Position numbers and translations under genes: made by a program
Shown here: positions 1 to 6,496 of the stretch, in pieces
How positions within the stretch are numbered: position 1 is the first letter of the stretch
How the letters are laid out: each line of letters begins with the position of its first letter
The notes under the pieces: generated by a model
Database searches by the model: none
The model's input: the letters and a program-made list of their open reading frames with translations, nothing else
What the model was told of the DNA's origin: nothing
From: Bacillota bacterium
GTDB lineage: Bacteria; Bacillota_C; Negativicutes; JAEYSJ01
Assembly: GCA_023434855.1 (NCBI GenBank)
Contig: JAEYSJ010000282.1
Span: forward strand, 1-15,146
Direction: 5' to 3'
Length of the DNA: 15,146 nucleotides

Positions 1-1
1 T

Positions 2-172
2 GGTGGATTTGGTGGATTTGGTGGATTTGGTGGATTTGGTGGATTGGGCGGATTTGGCCCATTCGGTGGATTTGGCAGATTTGGTGGATTTGGTCCATTC
101 GGTGGATTCGGTGGATTCGGTCCATTCGGTGGATTCGGCGGATTCGGCAGATTCGGCAGATTCGGCAGATTT
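2..172 (+). repeat. Tandem 9-bp repeat, 19 units (GGTGGATTT family)
   Basis: Nineteen head-to-tail 9-bp units run to position 172, starting from GGTGGATTT. Early units are nearly identical. Later ones diversify to GGCCCATTC or GGTCCATTC (G-P-F), GGCAGATTC (G-R-F) and GGTGGATTC. The repeat extends off the left edge, so the true copy number is unknown. Because the unit is a multiple of three, copy-number change by slippage would keep the reading frame. Confidence 0.9.
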
Positions 173-226
173 GGCTTTTTCCCGCGCTTTGGGTTTTTCC
201 CGTTTCACCGTTTTCACCGTTTTTAA
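2..226 (+). CDS. C-terminal part of a Gly-X-Phe repeat protein (5' end outside the window)
   Basis: This is the 3' end of a low-complexity protein; its start lies left of the window. The visible 74 residues are 19 consecutive G-X-F triplets (X is mostly G, with P or R in some units), followed by an aromatic/basic tail ending FFPFHRFHRF. All three forward frames are open through the repeat, so the frame needs justification. In this frame almost all differences between units are synonymous (GGT/GGC, TTT/TTC) or fall in the middle codon (GGA, CCA, AGA). In the other frames the same changes would alter residues. The frame closes with TAA at 224-226, shortly before a strong terminator. Function is not recognised. 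Gly/Phe-rich tails occur in surface, spore-coat and self-assembling proteins, but nothing here identifies which; arginine becomes more common toward the C-terminus. Confidence 0.6.
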   Translation, partial: GGFGGFGGFGGFGGLGGFGPFGGFGRFGGFGPFGGFGGFGPFGGFGGFGRFGRFGRFGFFPRFGFFPFHRFHRF

Positions 227-293
227 AAAGAATGATTTTAACTGAAGTCGCTGTTATTTGATTAGTAACCCTCCAAATTTTTCTGTATTTCGA

Positions 294-330
294 AGACCGC
301 TTATCGGCAAGTAAGCGGTCTTTTTGTTTT
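294..330 (+). terminator. Rho-independent terminator of the GXF-repeat gene
   Basis: A perfect 10-bp stem (AGACCGCTTA at 294-303 with TAAGCGGTCT at 312-321) and an 8-nt loop are followed by TTTTTGTTTT. It lies 68 bp after the stop at 224-226 and should end that transcript. Confidence 0.9.
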
Positions 331-469
331 GCAGCTTTTTTGAAATAGCGTGCCGCTTCACGCCCTCTGGTTCAGCTTCATAAACTTCGCGACAAGCAAT
401 CTGCAAACCACGGCTGTACCATTCGCCAGCCAAAGTTGCTCCTAATACCAGCTTTTATCGCGACGTAAT

Positions 470-497
470 ATGTTACATTTTTATAACATTAATGTAA
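470..497. promoter_or_regulatory. Overlapping inverted repeats upstream of the kinase gene (possible operator/promoter region)
   Basis: ATGTTA (470-475) and TAACAT (484-489) form a 6-bp inverted repeat with an 8-bp spacer. TTACAT (473-478) and ATGTAA (492-497) form a second, overlapping one. A TATAAC hexamer (482-487) could be a -10 element, but no convincing -35 is spaced correctly. The location just before the kinase ribosome sites fits a regulator site, but the region is AT-rich and chance symmetry is possible. Confidence 0.3.
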
Positions 498-517
498 TTT
501 TCTGGAGGATTTTTCCT

Positions 518-562
518 TTGAATGTCAAATGTATATCTAAGAAATATGAATTGCGTCGATAA
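518..562 (+). promoter_or_regulatory. Possible 14-codon leader ORF before the kinase gene
   Basis: The strong TGGAGGA at 503-509 is spaced ideally (9 nt) for the TTG at 518, not for the ATG at 522. From 518 the frame reads LNVKCISKKYELRR and stops with TAA at 560-562. This is 19 nt before the ATG at 582, which has its own AAAGGAG. This suggests translational coupling or a leader peptide. It rests on site spacing alone. Confidence 0.25.
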
Positions 563-581
563 CACAAAGGAGTCGCCAACT

Positions 582-3071
582 ATGCTACCATCTTCCCTGA
601 CCAAAAAGGCCTATCTTGCCTTGACCGCTGTTGTCACAATATCTATGCTTATCTTAGGGTATATTAATGCAATTGATATTAAAAAATATGTCTATGCCAA
701 AAAAGAGCGTACTTTGTTAGAAATTGCAACGACCCTTGAACAAAAACTGCCAAAATCTTATAACGAAATACTGACAGAGGAAAGCGCTCTGGCTTTAAGT
801 GAAGATGAAAAAGCAAAAGTCTTGAATAAAAGACTCCAACCGATAATAAATGAAGTAGCAAATCTGTTTCCCGGTTATTCGATGGGATATGGCAGCTATT
901 CCCGGATTATTGCCAGTAATCCTTTCGCCCTTGGCCCTACTTCTCAGAACGATAAAGATGCCTATATAAACAGAGCTACGCAGATATCCATAGTTAAGCC
1001 CACTCCCTTAGGGGACAGTACCGCAAGCTTAACAGCTTTTTATCCACTGACCTATAATGACGAAATGTACGGACATATATGGGTGAGTACAAAATATGAG
1101 GACATCCAATTGGCCTTCCTACTTGCCTATGGCAGCAGTCTCATTATCTTTTGCGGTGCTTGGCTTGTAATTATCCTGGCGATTGTTGGAACGTTTCGTA
1201 ATATTGAAAGAAGTCTGGGAAAGCTTGCCATTCAAATAAGCAATCAGGATGTAACCCCTCCCGGTCTAAAGCAGTTTCCGGAACTTGAACCTGTCGTTGA
1301 AACAATCACTGAATTAAAGCAGAGTCTTACCGACGAAAAACAAAAAGTAGTTGACATATTTGACAGTGTCAGTGATGGTTTTTACTCTCTTGACAAAGAA
1401 TTCCGCATCATCTACTATAACCGCAAAGTCACCGAGTATGGGTTTATCAACCAAGAACATCTCAATCGTTCGTTACTTGAAATATTTCCGGAAACAAGAG
1501 GCGGGCAACTTCATCATGCTTTGTTATATGCCATGACTGAAAATAAACCTGTTTCAATTCTCGGGGAGAAAAGCACCTACATGGATAAGTGGTTTGACAT
1601 TCGGGTGTTCCCGAGCCGCAGAGGCGCAACCGTCATATTTCAAGACGTGACAGAAAGCAAGGCCTTAACGGAGCAGTTGAAACAGGCGCATAATGAAATT
1701 AAGCAGATATTGGGTAGAATTACCGACGGCTTTTATGCCTTAGACTCAAACTTGGTTTTTACTTATATGAATAATGAAGCCAAAAAGCTGTTTAACCAGC
1801 AAGATTTTACCGGGAAATACCTTTGGGATGTCCTGCCGAAAATACCACCCTTTGTTGATATGTATACTAAGTCTATTGAACAACAAATTGCCGTTCATTT
1901 CGAAGGATATTCACCTGCTGTAAAAAAATGGCTTGAAGTCAGTGTCTACCCATCAAAAGATGGCTTATCAGTATTTTTCCGGGATATAACTGAACGAAAA
2001 CTCAGTGAAAAGGAAGAAGCGGAGCAAAACCAATTATTACGGGAGCAAATGCGCCTGCTCGATCTTGAGCCTGACTGTACAATTATACGTAATCTAAATG
2101 ACCAGATCATCTTTTTTAATAAAAAGGGCGAAGAGTTATACGGATACAAAGCGGAAGAACTGACAGGTAAAGTAACCCACGACCTTTTCAAAACCGAGTA
2201 TCCGGAACCCCTCGCCTCCATTGAGGCGAAACTGTATAAAACAGGTAAATGGGAAGGTGAACTAATTCACGAAGCCGTTGATGGCAGTAAGAAAATTATC
2301 AAAAGCTGCTGGCTGCTGCGAAGAGGGATGGATAATCTCCCTGAATCTATTCTGGAAATCAACCAGGATATCACAGCGCAAAAAGAAATGCAGCGGCACC
2401 TGGCGCGCCTTGATGAACTTCATGTCGTATCGAAAATTGCCGCCTCTATCAGCCACGAAGTTAGAAACCCAATGACTACCGTTCGCGGTTTTTTGCAATA
2501 TCTTTCTGTTAAGCAGGGCTGCGAAGCTTATAAATCCTATTTCGACCTTATGATTGAAGAACTGGACCGGGCGAATGCAATCATTGCGGAGTTTTTATCC
2601 GTAGCCCGAGTAAAAGCAGAAGATAAAGAAGTATTAAACCTAAATGACATTATCAACATTGTAAGCCCGCTATTGGAAGCTGATGCTTTAAAAAATGGAC
2701 ACGAAATTAAGCTGGCTTTAGATAATATTCCTAATCTTTTGTTGAGCAGCAAAGAGATCCGGCAAATGATACTTAACTTTACCAGAAATGCTTTTGAAGC
2801 AATGATTCAGCATGGCAAAGTAATTATTCAGACTTATAGAGATGAAGGTAATATCACCCTAGCTATTCAAGATAACGGTCCCGGCATTGACAAGAGCATT
2901 GTGGAGAAACTGGGTACGCCTTTTGTTACAACAAAAGAAGGCGGAACCGGACTGGGACTGGCCGTCTGCTACGGCATTGCCCAAAGACATGGGGCAGTAA
3001 TTGATGTAAATACCGGTGAGTCTGGCACCACATTCTTTGTTAAATTCCCGTTAGGGCGGTTCCTGACTTAA
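582..3071 (+). CDS. Membrane-bound multi-PAS sensor histidine kinase (orphan, sporulation-kinase-like)
   Basis: The protein is a two-component sensor that autophosphorylates on histidine and passes phosphate to a response regulator. Numbered from ATG 582 (829 aa): a transmembrane helix at about 11-31, an extracytoplasmic sensing region of about 145 residues, a second helix at about 177-204, and three PAS-like domains at about 255-360, 370-475 and 490-600. The HisKA domain has the H-box SISHEVRNPMTTVRGFLQYL with His625, and the HATPase_c domain has Asn736, DNGPG (764-768) and GGTGLGL. The start at 582 is preferred because AAAGGAG (566-572) lies 9 nt upstream. An in-frame ATG at 522 would add 20 polar residues but sits 13 nt from its Shine-Dalgarno. 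No response regulator is adjacent. The H-box resembles Bacillus KinA-E, so a role feeding Spo0F/Spo0A is possible but is inference. Confidence 0.93.
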   Translation: MLPSSLTKKAYLALTAVVTISMLILGYINAIDIKKYVYAKKERTLLEIATTLEQKLPKSYNEILTEESALALSEDEKAKVLNKRLQPIINEVANLFPGYSMGYGSYSRIIASNPFALGPTSQNDKDAYINRATQISIVKPTPLGDSTASLTAFYPLTYNDEMYGHIWVSTKYEDIQLAFLLAYGSSLIIFCGAWLVIILAIVGTFRNIERSLGKLAIQISNQDVTPPGLKQFPELEPVVETITELKQSLTDEKQKVVDIFDSVSDGFYSLDKEFRIIYYNRKVTEYGFINQEHLNRSLLEIFPETRGGQLHHALLYAMTENKPVSILGEKSTYMDKWFDIRVFPSRRGATVIFQDVTESKALTEQLKQAHNEIKQILGRITDGFYALDSNLVFTYMNNEAKKLFNQQDFTGKYLWDVLPKIPPFVDMYTKSIEQQIAVHFEGYSPAVKKWLEVSVYPSKDGLSVFFRDITERKLSEKEEAEQNQLLREQMRLLDLEPDCTIIRNLNDQIIFFNKKGEELYGYKAEELTGKVTHDLFKTEYPEPLASIEAKLYKTGKWEGELIHEAVDGSKKIIKSCWLLRRGMDNLPESILEINQDITAQKEMQRHLARLDELHVVSKIAASISHEVRNPMTTVRGFLQYLSVKQGCEAYKSYFDLMIEELDRANAIIAEFLSVARVKAEDKEVLNLNDIINIVSPLLEADALKNGHEIKLALDNIPNLLLSSKEIRQMILNFTRNAFEAMIQHGKVIIQTYRDEGNITLAIQDNGPGIDKSIVEKLGTPFVTTKEGGTGLGLAVCYGIAQRHGAVIDVNTGESGTTFFVKFPLGRFLT

Positions 3072-3183
3072 ATCTGTGATCCATTACTGACTCTATTTGT
3101 TAGTTTTGTGCTTTTGAATCCCTCAATCAAAAAATGCTAATTATTCCTCCTATCGCAAAATTCAGGCATGAACCGTCCTATTA

Positions 3184-3212
3184 TTGAATATAATGGGAAA
3201 ATCATGTATAAT
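3184..3212 (+). promoter_or_regulatory. SigmaA-type promoter for the 65-aa gene
   Basis: TTGAAT (3184-3189), a 17-bp spacer and a perfect TATAAT (3207-3212). Transcription would start near 3219, leaving about 20 nt before the GGAGG at 3230-3234. The promoter occupies the upstream in-frame codons, which argues against a longer N-terminus for the gene. Confidence 0.75.
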
Positions 3213-3240
3213 AGAAGTAGTTAAGTCATGGAGGTGTAAT

Positions 3241-3438
3241 ATGGCCAAAATTAAATGCGGAACTATTAATCCAAACGCCCTTAAGATCGCGGGAAAACCA
3301 AATCGGGCCATGACTCCTGAAGTCAAGTTGGCGCCTGTTTGGGTGGACCGGAAAAATGATTATCGACGCCATATAGAAAAACAAAAAAACCGCCGTTATT
3401 CCGATGATTACGGAAACGGCGGTTTTTATTATTTTTAG
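3241..3438 (+). CDS. Small hypothetical protein, 65 aa, with its terminator inside the coding region
   Basis: The gene starts MAKIKCGTINPNALKIAGKP and ends YGNGGFYYF. The ATG at 3241 has GGAGG at 3230-3234 (6-nt spacing) and a near-ideal sigmaA promoter just upstream, so expression of this locus is well supported. The peptide is hydrophilic and basic in its centre (KNDYRRHIEKQKNRR), has one cysteine near the start, and has no membrane helix or signal peptide. No family is recognised. The last 18 or so codons are formed by an intrinsic-terminator hairpin, so the C-terminal sequence may be dictated by RNA structure. The alternative is that the transcript is a small RNA and the ORF is incidental, but the promoter, ribosome site and start are all well placed for translation. 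It stands alone between the kinase and the chemotaxis receptor. Confidence 0.65.
   Translation: MAKIKCGTINPNALKIAGKPNRAMTPEVKLAPVWVDRKNDYRRHIEKQKNRRYSDDYGNGGFYYF
3385..3435 (+). terminator. Rho-independent terminator overlapping the end of the 65-aa gene
   Basis: A 13-bp stem (AAAAACCGCCGTT at 3385-3397 with AACGGCGGTTTTT at 3415-3427) has extra pairing inside (TCCG 3400-3403 with CGGA 3411-3414). It is followed by ATTATTTTT. The stop codon TAG (3436-3438) lies after the hairpin, so the stem is wholly inside the coding region. Confidence 0.85.
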
Positions 3439-3522
3439 GAACTTCGTCGTTGTTAGTTATTAGATTCAATTCATTAGGATATTTACGAAAAATTTTGAAA
3501 GAAAAAGGACAAATGGAATTAT

Positions 3523-3551
3523 TTGTCGAATATACGATAATCATGTAATAT
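3523..3551 (+). promoter_or_regulatory. Candidate promoter for the chemotaxis receptor gene
   Basis: TTGTCG (3523-3528), a 17-bp spacer and TAATAT (3546-3551). An overlapping perfect TATAAT at 3549-3554 would have a 20-bp spacer, which is too long. I found no convincing sigmaD/sigma28 motif. Start of transcription would be near 3558, about 60 bp before the ATG. Confidence 0.4.
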
Positions 3552-3619
3552 AATGCGATATACATAACTGGAAATGGGTATGTTCAAAAAGTAAAACAGT
3601 ATGGATAAGGAGTGGAAAT

Positions 3620-5332
3620 ATGCAATTATTAAAGAACCAAAAGGTTGCAACTAAAGTTCTTTGCGTGCTTGTCATCTTACTTATTTTTATTTTAATTGTT
3701 GGCTGTGTAGGCTTCTATTCGGCACAAACATTAACCAAACTTTGCAAAGATATGTTCGACAACCGCCTTCAACCAATTGAGTTAATGGCTGAAATCCGCC
3801 TCACAAGCAAAGATACCGAATCCAAACTGTTAGAACTGATACAACTTACCGATCCGGTTGCGCAACAAATATTGCTTAAGGATATTGACCGAAACACCAA
3901 GACCATTAATAAACTGCAGGAACAATACCAGTCCGCAGAACTTGACACCTTTCAGAATCAGAAATTTGATGAGATGCAAAAGGAATTACCAAGCTATCGG
4001 CAAGCCCGTAGCGATATCATCAAACTGGCCACATCAGGAAAACAAAAAGAAGCTTTTGAACTATTTGAAGCAAGTAAGCCGATTTTTGCCAGATCATTAG
4101 ACATCCGGACGGAATTATCGAACTACAACTCAAAAGCCGGCAAAGAACTTAATGAACAGGGAGCAGCTATGACTGCATCTGCTGTCAAAATGATTTTAGG
4201 AGTAACCGCTCTGGCGTTTTTCATTGCCGGTGCTTTAGGATTAACGCTTGCCAAGTCAATTTCCTCGCCGTTAAATAAAATGCTTTTAGTTGTAAATGAA
4301 ATTGCTGACGGTGACCTGCGGGAGAAACCACGAACTGTGATATCCCGGGACGAAATTGGTCAGTTAGCTGATGCTATTGCTAAAATGCGCAACGAATTAT
4401 CGGTGTTAGTCAGAAAAATAACAGATTCAAGCGGACATACCGCCGCTTATGCAGAAGAATTGGCGGCAACGGCCGAACAATCAACTCAAGCGGCCAATCA
4501 AGTTGCCTATGCTATTAGCGATATTGCAAACGGAGCCGAAAATAAGGTGAAATCCGTAAGTAACACCACTGCAATTATTGAAACAATGTCAGCCAGTATC
4601 GAACAAGTAGCCGCAGCTGCAAGTGGCGTTACCAATACTACCGATAAAACAGCCTATGCGGCAACACAAGGATTGGATGCCATTAATAAGGCTGTCAGCC
4701 AAATTGCCAACATCGAAGAAACAGTTATCAGCTCAGCTACATTGGTCGAAAAACTGGGGGCACGTTCGAAAGACATCGGGCAAATTGTCGAGACCATTTC
4801 CGGTATAGCAGGTCAGACCAATTTGCTGGCGCTTAATGCGGCAATCGAAGCAGCCCGAGCCGGGGAAACCGGTAAAGGATTTGCCGTAGTTGCCGAAGAA
4901 GTTAGAAAACTGGCAGAACAATCTGAAGCCGCGGCGAAACAGATTGCAGCTTTGATCCAGGAAACACAGCTGGATACTGATAAAGCAGTAGATGCTATGA
5001 ACGAAGGAACTCAGGAAGTTAAAATTGGTACTGAAGTTGTAAATACTGCCGGCCAGGCCTTCAAAGACATTGCCGGATCAATCAGCCAAATATCAAGCCA
5101 AGTTAAAGAAATTTCTGCAGCTATTCAACATATGGCAGTAAACAGCCAGGAAATCGTATCAGTCGTCCAAGATATTGATAAGGTAACAAAGGATACTGCA
5201 ACACAGACACAAACGGTTTCAGCAGCCACCGAAGAGCAATTGGCGTCAATGGAAGAAATCGCCTCGTCCAGTACCGATCTGGCCAAGTTAGCCGAAGAAT
5301 TACAAAAGACTGTTCAGCAGTTTAGAACTTGA
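3620..5332 (+). CDS. Methyl-accepting chemotaxis protein
   Basis: A 570-aa transmembrane chemoreceptor that senses ligand outside the cell and controls the CheA kinase inside. The order is: short N-terminus, first transmembrane helix at about 11-35, an extracytoplasmic helical region of about 150 residues resembling a four-helix-bundle sensor (about 36-187), second helix at about 188-212, HAMP domain at about 213-265, then a long coiled-coil signalling domain to the end. The conserved hairpin tip is plain ([20 protein letters not shown], about 396-415, then [20 protein letters not shown]). No C-terminal CheR-docking pentapeptide is present; the protein ends VQQFRT. The ATG at 3620 has AAGGAG at 3607-3612, 7 nt away. 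No other che genes are adjacent, so it is an orphan receptor; the ligand cannot be told. Confidence 0.96.
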   Translation: MQLLKNQKVATKVLCVLVILLIFILIVGCVGFYSAQTLTKLCKDMFDNRLQPIELMAEIRLTSKDTESKLLELIQLTDPVAQQILLKDIDRNTKTINKLQEQYQSAELDTFQNQKFDEMQKELPSYRQARSDIIKLATSGKQKEAFELFEASKPIFARSLDIRTELSNYNSKAGKELNEQGAAMTASAVKMILGVTALAFFIAGALGLTLAKSISSPLNKMLLVVNEIADGDLREKPRTVISRDEIGQLADAIAKMRNELSVLVRKITDSSGHTAAYAEELAATAEQSTQAANQVAYAISDIANGAENKVKSVSNTTAIIETMSASIEQVAAAASGVTNTTDKTAYAATQGLDAINKAVSQIANIEETVISSATLVEKLGARSKDIGQIVETISGIAGQTNLLALNAAIEAARAGETGKGFAVVAEEVRKLAEQSEAAAKQIAALIQETQLDTDKAVDAMNEGTQEVKIGTEVVNTAGQAFKDIAGSISQISSQVKEISAAIQHMAVNSQEIVSVVQDIDKVTKDTATQTQTVSAATEEQLASMEEIASSSTDLAKLAEELQKTVQQFRT

Positions 5333-5367
5333 TTGCTCCAAGTACATCTAGTAAAATAATAGCAGGC

Positions 5368-5420
5368 TATAATTATAGTAAGCATGCTCCCATTCCGGCA
5401 GCATGCTTACTATAATTATA
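5368..5420. repeat. Perfect 21-bp inverted repeat between the MCP and hydrolase genes
   Basis: The arms at 5368-5388 and 5400-5420 are perfect reverse complements around an 11-nt loop (CCCATTCCGGC). Each arm contains two palindromes, TATAATTATA and AGCATGCT, joined by a 3-bp GTA/TAC. As RNA it would form a very stable hairpin that could end MCP transcription, but neither side has a proper T-run (it is followed by CGGTTATGATT). It lies 28 bp before the hydrolase start, so it may instead protect RNA ends or bind a dimeric regulator. Confidence 0.85.
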
Positions 5421-5448
5421 CGGTTATGATTCAACTGAAGGTGATTTT

Positions 5449-6171
5449 ATGTATACTCTTACGATAAACGGTGAGACCAGTATCTCTGCTGTCATTCACC
5501 CCCCAGTAAACTGTGATGAGACTGCTAATGTTCTCATTATCTCTCACGGCTTCCGTGGATCTAAAGAAGGCGGTGGACGGGCAATACTGTTGGCTGATCA
5601 GGCAGCGGCTATCGGATTTACCGTAGTACGCTATGACTTTACTCCCCTGCAAATCCTGTCCTCACAAGTGCTGGAACTGGGTACCGTAGTAGATTATGCC
5701 CGTCAAAGTCTGGGAAAAACCATTTATCTGCTTGGCCGCAGCATGGGGGGCAGTGCATCTTTGGCTTTGGCGGCGAAGAACAGTAGTATTTCGGGATTGT
5801 GTTTATGGGCAACACCCTGGAATTTGCACGAAACCTTCCGTCTGGCTCTGGGTGATGGCTACCATCGTCTTGCAACAGGAGAACCATTTTTAATTGATGA
5901 CACCTACGGACAAGTGGAACTCGGGCCTGAGTTTCTTCAGGATTTTGATAAATTTGATCTCTTGCAATCAACGCGGGAGATTCACACCCCGCTTTTTATC
6001 CTGCACGGTACGGCAGATGCCATAGTTCCCCTGCATCAAGCACAAGAACTTTATCATGAAGCCAATACACCCAAGAAGCTTGAGCTGATTGAAGGCGCCG
6101 ATCACCAGTTTTCTCAGCATGCCGCCGAGGCAACTACCGCAGTAATTAATTGGCTTAAAACAATAAATTAG
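5449..6171 (+). CDS. Alpha/beta hydrolase (serine esterase/peptidase-like), cytoplasmic
   Basis: A 240-aa protein of the alpha/beta hydrolase fold, close to the usual size for minimal members. The expected catalytic set is visible: oxyanion motif HGFRG at 33-37, nucleophile elbow GRSMGG with Ser98, acid Asp190 in HGTAD, and His219 in GADHQFS. The HGTADAIVP...HQAQ pattern is typical of the esterase/dienelactone hydrolase-like group. There is no signal peptide, so it should act in the cytoplasm; the substrate is unknown. The ATG at 5449 follows GAAGGTGA with a short spacer. It is a single gene after the 21-bp inverted repeat and convergent with helD, with which it shares a terminator at 6460-6496. 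Confidence 0.9.
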   Translation: MYTLTINGETSISAVIHPPVNCDETANVLIISHGFRGSKEGGGRAILLADQAAAIGFTVVRYDFTPLQILSSQVLELGTVVDYARQSLGKTIYLLGRSMGGSASLALAAKNSSISGLCLWATPWNLHETFRLALGDGYHRLATGEPFLIDDTYGQVELGPEFLQDFDKFDLLQSTREIHTPLFILHGTADAIVPLHQAQELYHEANTPKKLELIEGADHQFSQHAAEATTAVINWLKTIN

Positions 6172-6208
6172 ACAGTTTTTGATCATAATAAGCCTTAGTG
6201 ATACGACT

Positions 6209-6397
6209 AACCACAGAGGACACAAAGGACGCAGAGGGTTTTATTATTACTCGTATTCCCCGCTAAGCTTTAGACTCAATGTATTTCCACGTTATCACAA
6301 TTAATGCCGGTTAATACTTCCCTCTTGCGCGATGAATATCGCGTCGTTCCACTCCGTGTCCTCCGTGTCCTCTGTGTCCTCTGTGTCCTCTGTGGTT
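6209..6397. repeat. Element of about 190 bp bounded by inverted arrays of a 9-bp repeat
   Basis: The right side (6352-6396) has five tandem 9-bp units: CTCCGTGTC twice, CTCTGTGTC twice, then CTCTGTGGT. The left side (6209-6238) carries three diverged units of the same repeat in the opposite orientation, beginning AACCACAGAGGACAC. The ends are therefore inverted repeats around a core of about 113 bp with no ORF. The core has a small hairpin (GCGAT gaat ATCGC, about 6329-6342). This and the terminator fill the 303-bp gap between the hydrolase and helD. It looks like a non-coding repeat or MITE-like element; no flanking target duplication was identified. Confidence 0.75.
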
Positions 6398-6459
6398 CAA
6401 AAAATATTAGCACAGACTGCCTATAGTTTAAAAACTTATACATTCTAATAGTAAAATAC

Positions 6460-6496
6460 AGAAGTGAAACCTATTTATACGGTTTCACTTCTTTTT
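6460..6496. terminator. Bidirectional terminator between the hydrolase and helD, overlapping the helD stop
   Basis: A perfect 12-bp stem (AGAAGTGAAACC at 6460-6471 with GGTTTCACTTCT at 6481-6492) surrounds a 9-nt loop. On the plus strand it is followed by a T-run (6492-6496). On the minus strand it is followed by GTATTTTAC, a weaker U-tract. The helD stop codon (6475-6477) lies in the loop and the last helD codons form one arm. Confidence 0.8.

Larger units (their letters stand above)
227..581. other. 355-bp gene-free stretch upstream of the histidine kinase, including a coding-like tract
   Basis: This gap holds the terminator at 294-330, inverted repeats near 470-497 and a short potential leader ORF at 518-562. 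Between about 331 and 465 the sequence is richer in GC than its flanks and looks coding-like, but no complete gene with a start and ribosome site is present. On the minus strand a frame is open from 454 to 257 (66 codons, TAA at 256-254), including peptide such as GEWYSRGLQIACREVYEAEP. It has only a TTG at 433-431 and no clear Shine-Dalgarno sequence. On the plus strand 39 codons are open at 349-465. It could be a decayed gene fragment or an intergenic repeat; I do not recognise it. Confidence 0.35.

Noticed and set aside
3..245. Second repeat frame at the left edge reading MDLVDLVDLV...
   Set aside because: The 9-bp repeat is open in all three forward frames. Differences between units are mostly synonymous only in the G-X-F frame (from position 2), so the Asp-Leu-Val frame is a shadow.
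3184..3240. N-terminal extension of the 65-aa gene from a TTG at 3184
   Set aside because: The TTG is part of the -35 box and the extension lies over the promoter and ribosome site of the ATG at 3241.
6352..6396. CRISPR-like look of the 9-bp array
   Set aside because: The units are 9 bp, directly adjacent and without spacers; no cas genes are nearby.
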